Shown: positions 9,078-17,185 of the stretch, piece by piece
Layout of the letters: each line of letters starts with the position of its first letter
Position numbering within the stretch: the stretch's first letter is position 1
Assembly: GCA_031082225.1 (NCBI GenBank)
Contig: JAVHLG010000021.1
Location: forward strand, 1 to 56,145
Reading direction: 5' to 3'
Length of the DNA stretch: 56,145 nucleotides
Source: Desulfovibrionaceae bacterium
Lineage (GTDB): Bacteria > Desulfobacterota > Desulfovibrionia > Desulfovibrionales > Desulfovibrionaceae
Made by a program: the position numbers and the translations under genes
The notes under the pieces: model-generated
What the model was told of the DNA's origin: nothing
Seen by the model: the letters and a program-made list of their open reading frames with translations, nothing else
Database searches by the model: none

Positions 9078-9090
9078 GGTGTCCTCCGGA

Positions 9091-9690
9091 TCACGACGCG
9101 GACTGGCCGCGCACAAGTTCGGTCAGGTCGTTTTGAAAGTCGGCGTTCAAATCGTCAAGCCCCAGGCAGAAAAAGGGGCCGCCGCGCAGACGGAAGCGGC
9201 GGGCGTCAAGCACAAGCCCGCCGGTTGCGGCGTCGAGCACCCGCAACTGGTAGCGAAAGGCCGTCTCGGTCCCCCACAGGGCAGGCAGGCCGAGATGCAG
9301 TTTCCCCACATATTCCGTGATGGTCAACACGGCCACGGTGTCCGCGCCGCAGGCCCGGGCGGCGGCGGCAAGCTCCATGTCTCCGGCGTCGGGCCAGGAT
9401 CGATCCCCAAGGGCGGCCAGCAGGCCATCCCGGGAAACCGGCACGGCCGTGGCCTGGGAGGTCAGGACGGCGACGGCGGCGTTTTGGGCCGTGATCTCCT
9501 TTTCCGCCGCGTTGGGGGTGTTTTCCCCATTGACCACCCGGGCCAGGATGATCAGGCGTCCCAGGTCGCGACCGGACAGGGACGTGGTCCGGGCCAGGCC
9601 GGTCACGTCGGAGCCTTTTTTCATGGTGGCGCATCCCGATGAATACAGGGTCAAAAGACCCGCCAGGAACAGCAGCAAAAGGGTTTTCAT
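9091..9690 (-). CDS. Predicted lipoprotein of unknown function
   Basis: A 199-residue protein with a lipoprotein signal: hydrophobic LLLLFLAGLLTL, then YSSGC with the lipid-accepting Cys at residue 20. The remainder (RTTSLSGRDLGRLIILARVVNGEN, LRVLDAATGGLVLDARRF) is soluble and resembles periplasmic lipoproteins whose fold is not clear to me. It is first in the minus-strand operon with DUF2975 and the HTH gene. A cluster of AT-rich dyads lies about 100 bases upstream of its start. Confidence 0.75.
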   Translation of the reverse strand: MKTLLLLFLAGLLTLYSSGCATMKKGSDVTGLARTTSLSGRDLGRLIILARVVNGENTPNAAEKEITAQNAAVAVLTSQATAVPVSRDGLLAALGDRSWPDAGDMELAAAARACGADTVAVLTITEYVGKLHLGLPALWGTETAFRYQLRVLDAATGGLVLDARRFRLRGGPFFCLGLDDLNADFQNDLTELVRGQSAS

Positions 9691-9789
9691 GTCTCCTCCG
9701 AGATGATGGCGCTTTTTATGCCGACGGGGTGTGTCCGGTTTGTCGCGTCCGGATCGCGCGGCCCGGCGCCCGGCGGCAAGGAGGATGTA

Positions 9790-9830
9790 AACAATAAAAA
9801 ATTATTGTGCAACAATAATTTTTTATTGTT
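9790..9830. repeat. Perfect 19-bp AT-rich inverted repeat made of two dyads
   Basis: Arm AACAATAAAAAATTATTGT (9790-9808), loop GCA, and its exact reverse complement (9812-9830). Each arm is itself a dyad of the form ACAATAA-N4-TTATTGT, and the two dyads are 21 bases apart, i.e. on the same helix face. It lies about 100 bases upstream of the lipoprotein start and 235 bases upstream of the cytochrome c gene start. It looks more like a tandem operator than a terminator, since there is no GC stem. Confidence 0.85.
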
Positions 9831-9962
9831 GTTAGGAACGTAATCACGTCGTGAAGCGTCGAGCCTCAGGGCCGTGCGGGGCGTGTCATTCCCGGTCCCT
9901 CGGCGGGGTTTATTCCAGGGTAGGGTATTTTTGGGTGAATGGATTCGGCGGAATTGTACAAG

Positions 9963-9982
9963 ATTGAGACAATAGTCACAAT
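9963..9982 (+). promoter_or_regulatory. CRP/FNR-family (HcpR-like) box
   Basis: TTGAGA-CAATAG-TCACAA (9964-9981), flanked by A and T, differs by one base from the TTGTGA-N6-TCACAA consensus of HcpR and CRP-type regulators in sulfate reducers. It lies about 125 bases upstream of the predicted start of the sulfur operon transcript, within an AT-rich stretch. Activity and regulator are inferred. Confidence 0.45.
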
Positions 9983-10063
9983 TGTAACTTGCTGAATAGT
10001 AAAAGAATAAATGTATTTTTGAGAGTTATTTGAAAAACTGGCGACAAAATCCGGCCTGTCGCA

Positions 10064-10092
10064 TTGACACCTCTACCCCCTATGGGTATATG
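10064..10092 (+). promoter_or_regulatory. Sigma-70-type promoter of the sulfur operon
   Basis: TTGACA at 10064-10069, a 17-base spacer and TATATG at 10087-10092. The -35 is perfect and the spacing ideal. Transcription would begin near 10099, giving a leader of about 77 bases before the cytochrome c start at 10176. The spacer contains the TACCC-N5-GGGTA operator. Confidence 0.75.
10074..10088. promoter_or_regulatory. CsoR/CstR-type operator in the promoter spacer
   Basis: TACCC-CCTAT-GGGTA, a dyad with the TACCC-N5-GGGTA pattern known for CsoR and CstR family repressors. It fills the spacer and overlaps the first two bases of the -10 hexamer, so binding would block RNA polymerase. A CstR-like gene lies at 17186..17479, near the end of the same cluster. 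I saw no second copy elsewhere in the window. Confidence 0.7.
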
Positions 10093-10175
10093 AGAATCAA
10101 CGGTCTCAAGTTCTCGGTACCCAGTCCGGTGCGCGTGCCCCCGGTCCCGGACGTCAACACCGCAAGGAGGATGTC

Positions 10176-10502
10176 ATGAAGCGTCAATTCGTCGCCGTAT
10201 GTGCCGTCGCCGCCCTGGTCCTGACCTCGGTAAGCATGTCCTTCGCCCTGGGCGAAGGCAACGCCCGCAAGGGAAAGTTCCTTTACCGCAAGAACTGCCG
10301 CTCCTGTCATGGGGCCAGCGCCTCGGATTTAAGCCCCATGAGCAAGACCCAGGCCGAGTGGAAGGCCACCTTCGAAAAGACCGACGCCATCGCCTGCCAC
10401 GACAAGTGGCCTGCCGACATGACCCCCGAGGATGTGAACGACATCTTCACCTATCTGCACGATTTCGCCAAGGATTCGCCAACCCCGGCCAAGTGCAGCT
10501 AG
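10176..10502 (+). CDS. Periplasmic monohaem cytochrome c
   Basis: A 108-residue protein with a signal peptide (VAVCAVAALVLTSVSMSFA) and one haem-binding motif, CRSCH, near residue 48. Downstream Met residues (LSPMSKTQ, ADMTPEDV) could supply the axial ligand, as in class I cytochromes c; the EDVNDIFTYLHDF helix fits the C-terminal helix of that fold. It is the first gene of the sulfur operon, and a GGAGG site precedes its ATG. It probably carries electrons to or from the periplasmic molybdenum enzyme encoded next. A 230-base gap without a gene separates the two. Confidence 0.88.
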   Translation: MKRQFVAVCAVAALVLTSVSMSFALGEGNARKGKFLYRKNCRSCHGASASDLSPMSKTQAEWKATFEKTDAIACHDKWPADMTPEDVNDIFTYLHDFAKDSPTPAKCS

Positions 10503-10732
10503 GGCGTGAAAGCTGACGGGGAGACTTCCGTCATGGCCATGCACCCTCCGCCGCTCCGACGTCCGGGATGTCCCCATCCCGGAAGCCCGGTCCCGGCAAG
10601 GCTGTCCGGATGCGCTTCGCGGCCCTGTCCGGGCGCCGGAACGCCGGGCCGGGAGGGGCGGAGCGGTCACGGACCAACCACGCGGCGTGGGACCATGCGG
10701 CCCCACCCCGCCAAGCGCAAGGAGAGCGGCTC

Positions 10733-12931
10733 ATGTCCCCATTGGCCGAGGTAAAAACAACCAGGCGCGGACTGTTCAAGGCTGCGGCCATGGCCGCCGT
10801 GGGTGCGGCAGGGTCCGGGCTTCTGGGCGGGCTCGCCCCGGCCCGGGCCGACGCGAAAGGCCCGGCGGCCCCTCCCTTCGAGTCCAAGTTTTCCGTGTGC
10901 GACATGTGTTTTAATCGCTGCGGCATGATCGCCCGGGTGCAAAACGGGGTGGTGGTCAAGCTCGATCCCAACCCCAAGTTCACCAAATCCCGGGGAATGC
11001 TCTGCGCCCGGGGCAACGCGGGCGTGGCCCAGGTCTACGACCCGGACCGCCTGCGCTATCCCCTCCTGCGCGACGGAGGGCGCGGTGAAGGCAAATGGAA
11101 GCGCATCTCCTGGGACGAGGCCCTGGACATCGCGGCTGAAAAAATGCGCCAGGTGCGCGAAAAGTATACCCCCAGCGGCCAGCTCTTTACGGCCGGGGCG
11201 GACATGCAGTCGGAATTCGTGAGCCGGTTCGCCGAGGTGTTCGGCTCGTTCAACGTCACCTCCCACGAGTCCCTGTGCCTTTTGAGCCTCAACCGGGCCT
11301 TCCTGGACACCTTCGGCGAGGCCCCCTACGCCGACGTCATCAATTCCAAATACGTCGTCATGGCCGGGGCCAACCGTTTCGAGGCCCTGGTCACCCCGGA
11401 CTCCATCGACCTCATGGACGCCATGCAGCGCGGCTGCAAGCTGGTGGTGCTCGACCCGCGACACACCAAGACCGCCGCCCTGGCCAACGAGTGGCATGCC
11501 ATCCGGCCCGGCACCGACCTGGCCTTCATGCTGGCCGTGGCCCACGTCATCATCGCGGAGAAGCTCTACGACCCGGCATTCATCACCGAGAAAACCTTCG
11601 GTTTCGATGAACTGGCTGCCCATGTGGCCAAGTATCCCCCGGCCTTTGCCGAGGCCCAGTGCGGCATCCCGGCCGCCGACGTGGCCCGTATCGCCCGGGA
11701 ACTTGCCGCCGCCGCCCCGGCGTCCATGGTCTACCCCGGCCGCCGTTCCTCGGACTACGTCAATTCCAGCCAGATCCGACGCGGCTACGCCATCGTCAAC
11801 GCCCTTTTGGGCAACTGGGACAAGCCCGGCGGGCTTTTGGCCGCCCGACAGGTGGGGCTGACCCCCGTGCCAGCCGATCCCCCCTGGTACGACGACAACC
11901 AGGAGGACCGCCTGGACGCCGAGATGTCGCCCATGCTGTTCGAGCACGACGGCTCCTTCGTGCATACCCGCGACGCCGTGCTCTCGGGCGAGCCCTATCC
12001 GGTCAAGGGCTGGTTCATCTTCAAGACCAACCCCATGCAGACCGCGCCCAACAGGAAAAAGACCATCAAAATGATGGAGGCCATGGACTTCGTCACCGTG
12101 GTGGACATCACCATGAGCGACACGGCCTGGTACGCGGACCTGGTTCTGCCCGCCCCCAGCGCCCTGGAGCGCACGGACCCCTGCGCCGGACTGCAGGGCT
12201 CTTCGGCCTGCGCCTGTGTGGTCAAACGCGACCCGGTCGTCGGGGCCATGTACGAGTCCAGACCCCTGTTCGAGATCGTCAAGGGACTGGCCGCGCGCCT
12301 GGATCTGGCCGAGCACTTCGCTTTCACCATTCCTGAATACCGGGCCAAGCAACTGGCCAAACTGGAGGGGGCCGAGGCGATCCTTGACCGCGACGGGGTC
12401 TACTACAATCCCGGCCAGGTCTACGGGGTCTACGAGGGCCGCATCTTCAAGACCAAAAGCCACAAGATCGAACTCTACAACCAGCGTTACGCCGAACTGG
12501 GCCTGGATCCCCTGCCGGTCTACACCCCGCCGTCCACCGTGGCCGAGGGCTCCTTCCGGCTGGTCATCGGCCGCAACGCCCTGGTGACCCAGACCTCCAC
12601 CCAGAACAACGCCCTGCTGGGCCGTTTCGTTCCCGACAACTCCCTGTGGATCCATCCCGACCCGGCCGCGAAACTGGGCATCCGCGACGGCGAGCGGGTG
12701 GTGGTGGAGAGCAAGGCCGGAAAGGGAGAACTGGCTGCCCAGGTGACCCGCAAGATCCGCCCGGACACGGTGTACATGCTCTCGGGGTTCGGGACGCTTT
12801 CCGGCGGTCTGTCGCGCATCAAGGGCAAGGGCGCAAGCATCGCCGAGATACTTGAAGACGCCGCCGACGCCCTGTGCGGCAACGCGGCCATGCATGAAAC
12901 CCTGGTGACCGTGAAAAGGAAGGTGGCGTGA
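10733..12931 (+). CDS. TAT-exported molybdopterin oxidoreductase, PhsA/PsrA-like
   Basis: A 732-residue catalytic subunit of the DMSO-reductase superfamily. The start at 10733 has AAGGAG eight bases upstream and gives a twin-arginine signal (TTRRGLFKAAA at residues 9-19). A [4Fe-4S] site is formed by C56, C59, C63 and C91. The probable molybdenum ligand is C182 in SHESLC, as in thiosulfate and polysulfide reductases. The C-terminal molybdopterin dinucleotide-binding domain is intact. With the ferredoxin and cytochrome b subunits it forms a periplasm-facing PsrABC/PhsABC-type complex. Neighbouring rhodaneses point to a sulfane-sulfur substrate (polysulfide, thiosulfate or protein persulfide), but arsenate or tetrathionate cannot be excluded by sequence alone. 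Confidence 0.88.
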   Translation: MSPLAEVKTTRRGLFKAAAMAAVGAAGSGLLGGLAPARADAKGPAAPPFESKFSVCDMCFNRCGMIARVQNGVVVKLDPNPKFTKSRGMLCARGNAGVAQVYDPDRLRYPLLRDGGRGEGKWKRISWDEALDIAAEKMRQVREKYTPSGQLFTAGADMQSEFVSRFAEVFGSFNVTSHESLCLLSLNRAFLDTFGEAPYADVINSKYVVMAGANRFEALVTPDSIDLMDAMQRGCKLVVLDPRHTKTAALANEWHAIRPGTDLAFMLAVAHVIIAEKLYDPAFITEKTFGFDELAAHVAKYPPAFAEAQCGIPAADVARIARELAAAAPASMVYPGRRSSDYVNSSQIRRGYAIVNALLGNWDKPGGLLAARQVGLTPVPADPPWYDDNQEDRLDAEMSPMLFEHDGSFVHTRDAVLSGEPYPVKGWFIFKTNPMQTAPNRKKTIKMMEAMDFVTVVDITMSDTAWYADLVLPAPSALERTDPCAGLQGSSACACVVKRDPVVGAMYESRPLFEIVKGLAARLDLAEHFAFTIPEYRAKQLAKLEGAEAILDRDGVYYNPGQVYGVYEGRIFKTKSHKIELYNQRYAELGLDPLPVYTPPSTVAEGSFRLVIGRNALVTQTSTQNNALLGRFVPDNSLWIHPDPAAKLGIRDGERVVVESKAGKGELAAQVTRKIRPDTVYMLSGFGTLSGGLSRIKGKGASIAEILEDAADALCGNAAMHETLVTVKRKVA

Positions 12932-13728
12932 TGCCGAACAAGCAACTGGCCATGGTCATCGATTCTTCACGCTGCATCGACTGCAAGGCCTGCATGGCCG
13001 CCTGCATCACGGCCAACGCCGTGCCCGTCGGCTGCAACCGCAACTGGGTCAAGGACGCCGAGCCGGATCTGGCCAAGGGTGCTTTTCGCGGCCACTTCCA
13101 GCCCGGGGGATGCATGCACTGCGACAACCCCACCTGCGTGGCCGCCTGTCCCACCGGGGCTACCTTTAAAAGCCCCGAGGACGGCGCGGTGGTCATCGAC
13201 CGGGGGCTGTGCATCGGCTGCGGCAACTGCATCCCGGCCTGTCCCTACGGGGCCAGATTCCGCAATCCCGCCATCCGCAAGGCCGACAAGTGCGACTATT
13301 GCGCCGCGCGCCGGGAACAGGGCCTGTCCCCGGCCTGCGTGGACACCTGTCCCACCAAGGCCCGGGTTTTCGGCGACCTGTCCGACCCGGACAGCGAGGC
13401 CGCGCGCCTTCTGGCCGAGAACAAGGGCCGCCTTGTGCGCCTGGTGGCGGCGGCCACGGACACCAAGCCCAACATGTACTACCTGGGGGTCACCGAGCCC
13501 AGGAACTGGCCGGTGGAGCCGGCCCCGCCCACGGCCATGGCGGCCATGACCGGCTTGGTGGATCCCCTGGTCAAGACCGCTGTGGCCTTGTCCGGGCTCG
13601 GGGTTCTGGCCATGCTCGGCCGCCAGCTTTTCACGAAGCCAACGCCGCCCCATGACGGCCATGGCCATGCCCCCGGGGACCAGACCCCGGGAAGCGGCGA
13701 TGCGGACCGCCCAGACAACCGTTCCTGA
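12931..13728 (+). CDS. Four-cluster ferredoxin subunit, PhsB/PsrB-like
   Basis: A 265-residue electron-transfer subunit. The ATG at 12931 overlaps the preceding stop (TGATG); a GTG at 12928 is the alternative. Four cysteine sets are visible, CIDCKACMAAC, CMHCDNPTCVAAC, CIGCGNCIPAC and CDYC paired with CVDTC, matching the four [4Fe-4S] clusters of the DmsB/PsrB family. There is no signal peptide, so it should be exported by the TAT signal of its partner. Unusually, it has a C-terminal hydrophobic segment (ALSGLGVLAMLG) and a His-rich tail, as in membrane-anchored FdnH-type subunits. It links the molybdenum subunit to cytochrome b. Confidence 0.92.
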   Translation: MPNKQLAMVIDSSRCIDCKACMAACITANAVPVGCNRNWVKDAEPDLAKGAFRGHFQPGGCMHCDNPTCVAACPTGATFKSPEDGAVVIDRGLCIGCGNCIPACPYGARFRNPAIRKADKCDYCAARREQGLSPACVDTCPTKARVFGDLSDPDSEAARLLAENKGRLVRLVAAATDTKPNMYYLGVTEPRNWPVEPAPPTAMAAMTGLVDPLVKTAVALSGLGVLAMLGRQLFTKPTPPHDGHGHAPGDQTPGSGDADRPDNRS

Positions 13729-13750
13729 CACCGAAGCCATGGAGGACGCC

Positions 13751-14473
13751 ATGCGACGCATCAAGCGGCACGACCGCTCGGACATCCTGATCCACTGGTT
13801 CAATGCGGCCTGCTGGCTGGCCCTTTTGGTCACCGGCGTGGGGCTTGTGGCCAATCCCCAGCTCAATCCGGCGGGCGACGCCTATCCCGGGGCCGTACGC
13901 TCCCTGTTCGGCGGCGGCCCGGCGCTCCTGGCCGTGCACATCGGCCTCGGCATTGTCTGGATGGCCGGGATTGTCCTGTATGTCGCGGTCAATTTCCGGG
14001 GGGCCGTGTTTTTTCTCAAGGAGATCTTTTCCGTGTCCCCGGCCCGGGACGTGATGTGGATGGTCAAGAAGATGGCCCTGATGACGGTCGGGGCCAAGCC
14101 CCTGGTCAAGGCCGGGCTGACCCCCGACCTGCCGGACCAGGGCTATTACAACATGGGCCAGAAGGCCTTTGCCCAGGCCTCGGTGCTGGGCGGCGTGGTC
14201 ATCGTGGCCACGGGGGTGGTCATGAGCCTGTCCGACATGGTGATCCCGGCCTCCATGGTCTGGATGGTGGGCTGGTCCGTGACCCTGCACTACCTGGCCG
14301 TGGGGCTGGTCTTCGCCGGACTCCTGGTCCACGTGTACATGGCCGCAATCTCCCGGGACGAGCGTCCCGGCTTCGTGTCCATGTTCACCGGCCATGTCCC
14401 CGAGGACTACGCCAGACACCATCACAAGCTGTGGCTCGACGGCCTGACCGGGGATTCCGGCGGGCACAAGTGA
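13751..14473 (+). CDS. Cytochrome b subunit, FdnI/PhsC-like
   Basis: A 240-residue membrane subunit with four hydrophobic helices. Candidate haem-b ligands are the His residues in LIHWFN, AVHIGLG and TLHYLAVGLVFAGLLVHVY, the pattern of formate dehydrogenase gamma subunits. It would exchange electrons between menaquinol and the ferredoxin subunit. The start is uncertain: the ATG at 13751 has GGAGGA just upstream, while ATGs at 13739 and 13700 are in frame. It follows the ferredoxin gene closely. Confidence 0.88.
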   Translation: MRRIKRHDRSDILIHWFNAACWLALLVTGVGLVANPQLNPAGDAYPGAVRSLFGGGPALLAVHIGLGIVWMAGIVLYVAVNFRGAVFFLKEIFSVSPARDVMWMVKKMALMTVGAKPLVKAGLTPDLPDQGYYNMGQKAFAQASVLGGVVIVATGVVMSLSDMVIPASMVWMVGWSVTLHYLAVGLVFAGLLVHVYMAAISRDERPGFVSMFTGHVPEDYARHHHKLWLDGLTGDSGGHK

Positions 14474-14612
14474 TCCCGGGCGCGGGAATGCGCCGGGCGT
14501 CAGGCGCCCGGGGCGGCCCGGCGGAGGCGATACGAGGCGGCGGCAGGCGGGGATTCCCATTCCGGGAGAGGGCGGTTGACGTCCCGGACATCAATTTCGT
14601 GAAGGAGCAGAC

Positions 14613-15731
14613 ATGAACGCGCGGACCAAAATCTTCCAGGCGGTATGGCTAGCCCTGGCGTTGACGGCGTTTCTGGCCTCGGGTGCGGCGGCCCAGCAGG
14701 CGGGCAAGAAGGCGGCCACCCCCGACTGGTTCTACAAGAACATCGTGGGCTACGACGCCGTCAAGCCCCTGGTGACCATTCCCAAACCCGAATCGACCAT
14801 GATCATCGACTCGAGGCCCTATGAGCCCAAGTTCGTGGAGGGTTACATCCCCACGGCCGTGAGCATCCCCGATTCCCAGTTCGAGAAGATGACCGACAAG
14901 CTTCCTGCGGACAAAAACGCCACCCTGATCTTTTATTGCGGCGGCCTGGACTGCAAGCTGTCCCACAACTCCGCCAAAAAGGCCGAGGCCCTGGGCTACA
15001 CCAATATCAAGGTCTATGCCGAGGGCTATCCGGACTACGTGAAAAAGGCCCCGTACTACGCGGTCGGGGTGGAATACATCCACGCCGTGCTGGCCAAGGG
15101 CGACAAGCCCTATCTTCTGGTGGACGCCAGGCCCCACAACAAGTTTCTGGAAGGTTCGATTCCCTCGTCCGTGAACATCCCCGAGACGGGATTCGCCGCC
15201 TATAAGGGCCTTTTGCCCGCGGACAAGAATATCCCGCTGATTTTCTACTGCGGCGGCTATGACTGCAAGCTGTCCCACAAGGAGGCCCAGGAGGCCCGCA
15301 AGATGGGCTATGCCGACATCATGGTCTGCGAGGCGGGATATCCGGCCTGGACGGCGAAGTACGGCGCGCCCGGCGCGGCGGCCATCAAGACCGGCGGCCC
15401 CGAGGGCGCGGCGGACGTCGAGGCCTTCAAGAAGGCCCTGGCCGCTGGCGGAGAGGGATACGTGATCATTGACGTGCGCGACGCCGACGAATATGCCGCC
15501 GGGCACATCCCGAGCTCCAAAAACATCCAGGTGGGCAGCCTTGAGCCCGAGATCGCCTCCCTGCCCACGGACAAGCCGGTGGTCTTCGTGTGCGGCACCG
15601 GCGCGCGCAGCGGCGAGGCCTTCTACATGGTCATGGACAAGCGTCCGGAAATGAAGAACGTGTTCTACGTGGAAGGCGAGATCAAGTTCCACAAGGACGG
15701 CGCCGTGGACATCACCCCCACCAAGAAGTAG
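14613..15731 (+). CDS. Periplasmic triple-rhodanese sulfurtransferase
   Basis: A 372-residue exported protein: signal peptide (LALALTAFLASGAAA), then three rhodanese domains at roughly residues 40-150, 150-250 and 265-365. Domains 1 and 2 carry a double-Cys active loop, CGGLDC (C109, C114) and CGGYDC (C213, C218). Domain 3 has a classical single-Cys loop, CGTGARSG (C327). Rhodaneses carry persulfide on the loop Cys; a paired Cys could release it as polysulfide or form a disulfide. Three domains in one periplasmic chain suggests a sulfur relay that feeds or drains the neighbouring molybdenum enzyme. An AAGGAG site precedes the start. Confidence 0.92.
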   Translation: MNARTKIFQAVWLALALTAFLASGAAAQQAGKKAATPDWFYKNIVGYDAVKPLVTIPKPESTMIIDSRPYEPKFVEGYIPTAVSIPDSQFEKMTDKLPADKNATLIFYCGGLDCKLSHNSAKKAEALGYTNIKVYAEGYPDYVKKAPYYAVGVEYIHAVLAKGDKPYLLVDARPHNKFLEGSIPSSVNIPETGFAAYKGLLPADKNIPLIFYCGGYDCKLSHKEAQEARKMGYADIMVCEAGYPAWTAKYGAPGAAAIKTGGPEGAADVEAFKKALAAGGEGYVIIDVRDADEYAAGHIPSSKNIQVGSLEPEIASLPTDKPVVFVCGTGARSGEAFYMVMDKRPEMKNVFYVEGEIKFHKDGAVDITPTKK

Positions 15732-15745
15732 ACAACCCCCTGCCC

Positions 15746-15772
15746 GGGGTCCGGCCCATTCGGCCGGACCCC
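15746..15772 (+). other. Strong intercistronic hairpin
   Basis: GGGGTCCGGCC (15746-15756), loop CATTC, and its exact complement (15762-15772) between the two rhodanese genes. There is no T-run, so it is more likely an mRNA-stabilising or attenuating hairpin than a full terminator. Confidence 0.65.
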
Positions 15773-15791
15773 GGCCCTTCGCGAGGGCGAC

Positions 15792-16298
15792 ATGGCCCGT
15801 ATCGCGGTATGTTTGGCGCTTTGTTGGGCCTGCCTGATCCCCGGCCAGGGGTTTGGCGCAAACGACAGGCCCGGTTGGTGGACGGACGCCGCCCTAAAGG
15901 CTGAAAAAGACGGCTACTCCCTGATCAATGCCGCCGAACTGGCCCGGCTGCTGGATGTCGACCCGCCCCCCATCCTCCTCGACGTCAGGCCCGACTACGA
16001 ATTCGCCGCCGGAAGCCTCCCGGGCGCGGTGAACCTGGAGTTCGACCTGGGCGACCGAAGCGGACTTTCCCCTGAGAAACGCGCCCGGCTGGGGGAACTG
16101 CTCGGCCCGGACACGGCCCGGACGGTGGTGGTCTTCTGCCGGGATTTCCAGTGTCTGCGAAGCGGCATCGCGGCCAGGGGCGTGGCCCGGATGGGCTACC
16201 TCCGGGTGTTCCGGTTCATCGAGGGCCACCGGGGATGGCTCGGAACCGCGTCCAAAGACCAGGACTGCGGCCAGGACTGCTCCGCCCCGGGGCAGTGA
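15792..16298 (+). CDS. Periplasmic single-domain rhodanese
   Basis: A 168-residue exported protein with signal peptide (VCLALCWACLIPGQGFGA). One rhodanese domain is visible from about residue 38: LLDVRPDYEFAAGSLPGAVN, then the active loop CRDFQC, again with two cysteines four residues apart like domains 1 and 2 of the preceding protein. The C-terminus adds CGQDC, a second possible dithiol or metal site. It is the last plus-strand gene of the operon before the convergent TorD gene. Confidence 0.85.
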   Translation: MARIAVCLALCWACLIPGQGFGANDRPGWWTDAALKAEKDGYSLINAAELARLLDVDPPPILLDVRPDYEFAAGSLPGAVNLEFDLGDRSGLSPEKRARLGELLGPDTARTVVVFCRDFQCLRSGIAARGVARMGYLRVFRFIEGHRGWLGTASKDQDCGQDCSAPGQ

Positions 16299-16392
16299 CG
16301 ACAGGAGGTTGTTGGATGGGGAAAAAGGTCATAGCTGCGGTTTTCAGCCGGGCCAGGCCGCGTGGCGGGGCCGATCCGTTTCCCCACCGGTT

Positions 16393-17097
16393 TCAGGCCG
16401 GGCGCGGCGCGCCGGGCAAAAGGTCCGAAAGCCCGCGGACCACGGCCAGGATCACGGCCGATGCCGCCGCGAACACCCCGGTACGGTCCGCGCCGCACAG
16501 CCTGGCGTGAAAAACGGGCAGCCAGGCGGCCAGCACCTCGCGGCAGAACGCCCCGGCCAGGGGGAGTTTGTCCGGCTGGCCGCCAAACCAGCCCTTGGCC
16601 AGAAGATAGACCAGGTATTCGAGTTCAAGCCCCAGGTGGTCGGGGGGCTCGTTTCCGGGCAGGCCCACGCCCAGGCCGACTGCAGCCAGTCGCTCACGCA
16701 TGGCCTGGGCCGCCGGTCCCATGGTGGGTGAGGGGGCCTTGTCGCACGGGACGCCGGACGCGGGGTGGCAGGACTCGTAGGGAGGCACGGGCGCACCGCC
16801 CTTGGCGCTGATGAAAAGCCGAACGAACTCGTGCTGGAGTTCCCTGGCCGACCGGTCAGCGTCCCTGCCGGTCAACCGGGCCAGGAGGGCCGGGATGGCG
16901 AAATCCGTGTCCCCGTCCGGGGAGGGGGAACGGTCGTCTGGCAGCATGTTGGCCAGTTCGGCCGGACCCTGAGTGACGAGTTCCAGCCAGGCCGCGTCAT
17001 CGCCTTCGCCCGGGCCCAGGAAGAGACGGCTGCCGAATTCGACGGCGCTTAGGAAAAAAAGCTTGGTATCAAGCGAAACCGGTTCCAGAGGGATCAT
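16393..17097 (-). CDS. TorD/DmsD-family maturation chaperone
   Basis: A 234-residue all-helical cytosolic chaperone for TAT-exported molybdoenzymes. The motif QHEFVRLFISAKGGAPVPPYESCH matches the E-x2-RLF-x(n)-PPYES signature of the TorD family. The start at 17097 has GGAGA upstream; the longer reading frame runs through the divergent regulator gene and is not credible. It is convergent with the sulfur operon and divergent from the CstR-like gene, and presumably binds the twin-arginine signal of the molybdenum subunit at 10733 and assists cofactor insertion. Confidence 0.87.
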   Translation of the reverse strand: MIPLEPVSLDTKLFFLSAVEFGSRLFLGPGEGDDAAWLELVTQGPAELANMLPDDRSPSPDGDTDFAIPALLARLTGRDADRSARELQHEFVRLFISAKGGAPVPPYESCHPASGVPCDKAPSPTMGPAAQAMRERLAAVGLGVGLPGNEPPDHLGLELEYLVYLLAKGWFGGQPDKLPLAGAFCREVLAAWLPVFHARLCGADRTGVFAAASAVILAVVRGLSDLLPGAPRPA

Positions 17098-17185
17098 GGG
17101 CACATCTCCAGTTGCATGCAGGTCGGTAAAAAAGCTACAGGGCGGCGCGGACGGTCCCGCTTTCACAGGGACAAAGGTGGAACTC

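Noticed and set aside
10667-12895. A 742-codon minus-strand open frame across the molybdoenzyme gene.
   Set aside because: It is a high-GC shadow rich in Gly, His and Val, without motifs; the plus-strand gene has the TAT signal and cluster ligands.
15150-15172. A GGTTCGATTCC string resembling a tRNA T-loop.
   Set aside because: It lies inside the second rhodanese domain coding sequence and has no acceptor or anticodon stem around it.
16316-16510. A 64-codon plus-strand frame starting MGKKVIAAVF with an AGGAGG ribosome site, after the single rhodanese gene.
   Set aside because: The N-terminus looks like a gene start, but the rest is Arg/Pro-rich shadow sequence antisense to the well-supported TorD gene. 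It could be the remnant of a lost operon gene.
17154-17172. GTCCC-N9-GGGAC between TorD and the CstR-like gene as a second operator.
   Set aside because: The half sites and spacing do not match TACCC-N5-GGGTA. Autoregulation of the repressor is possible but not shown by this sequence.
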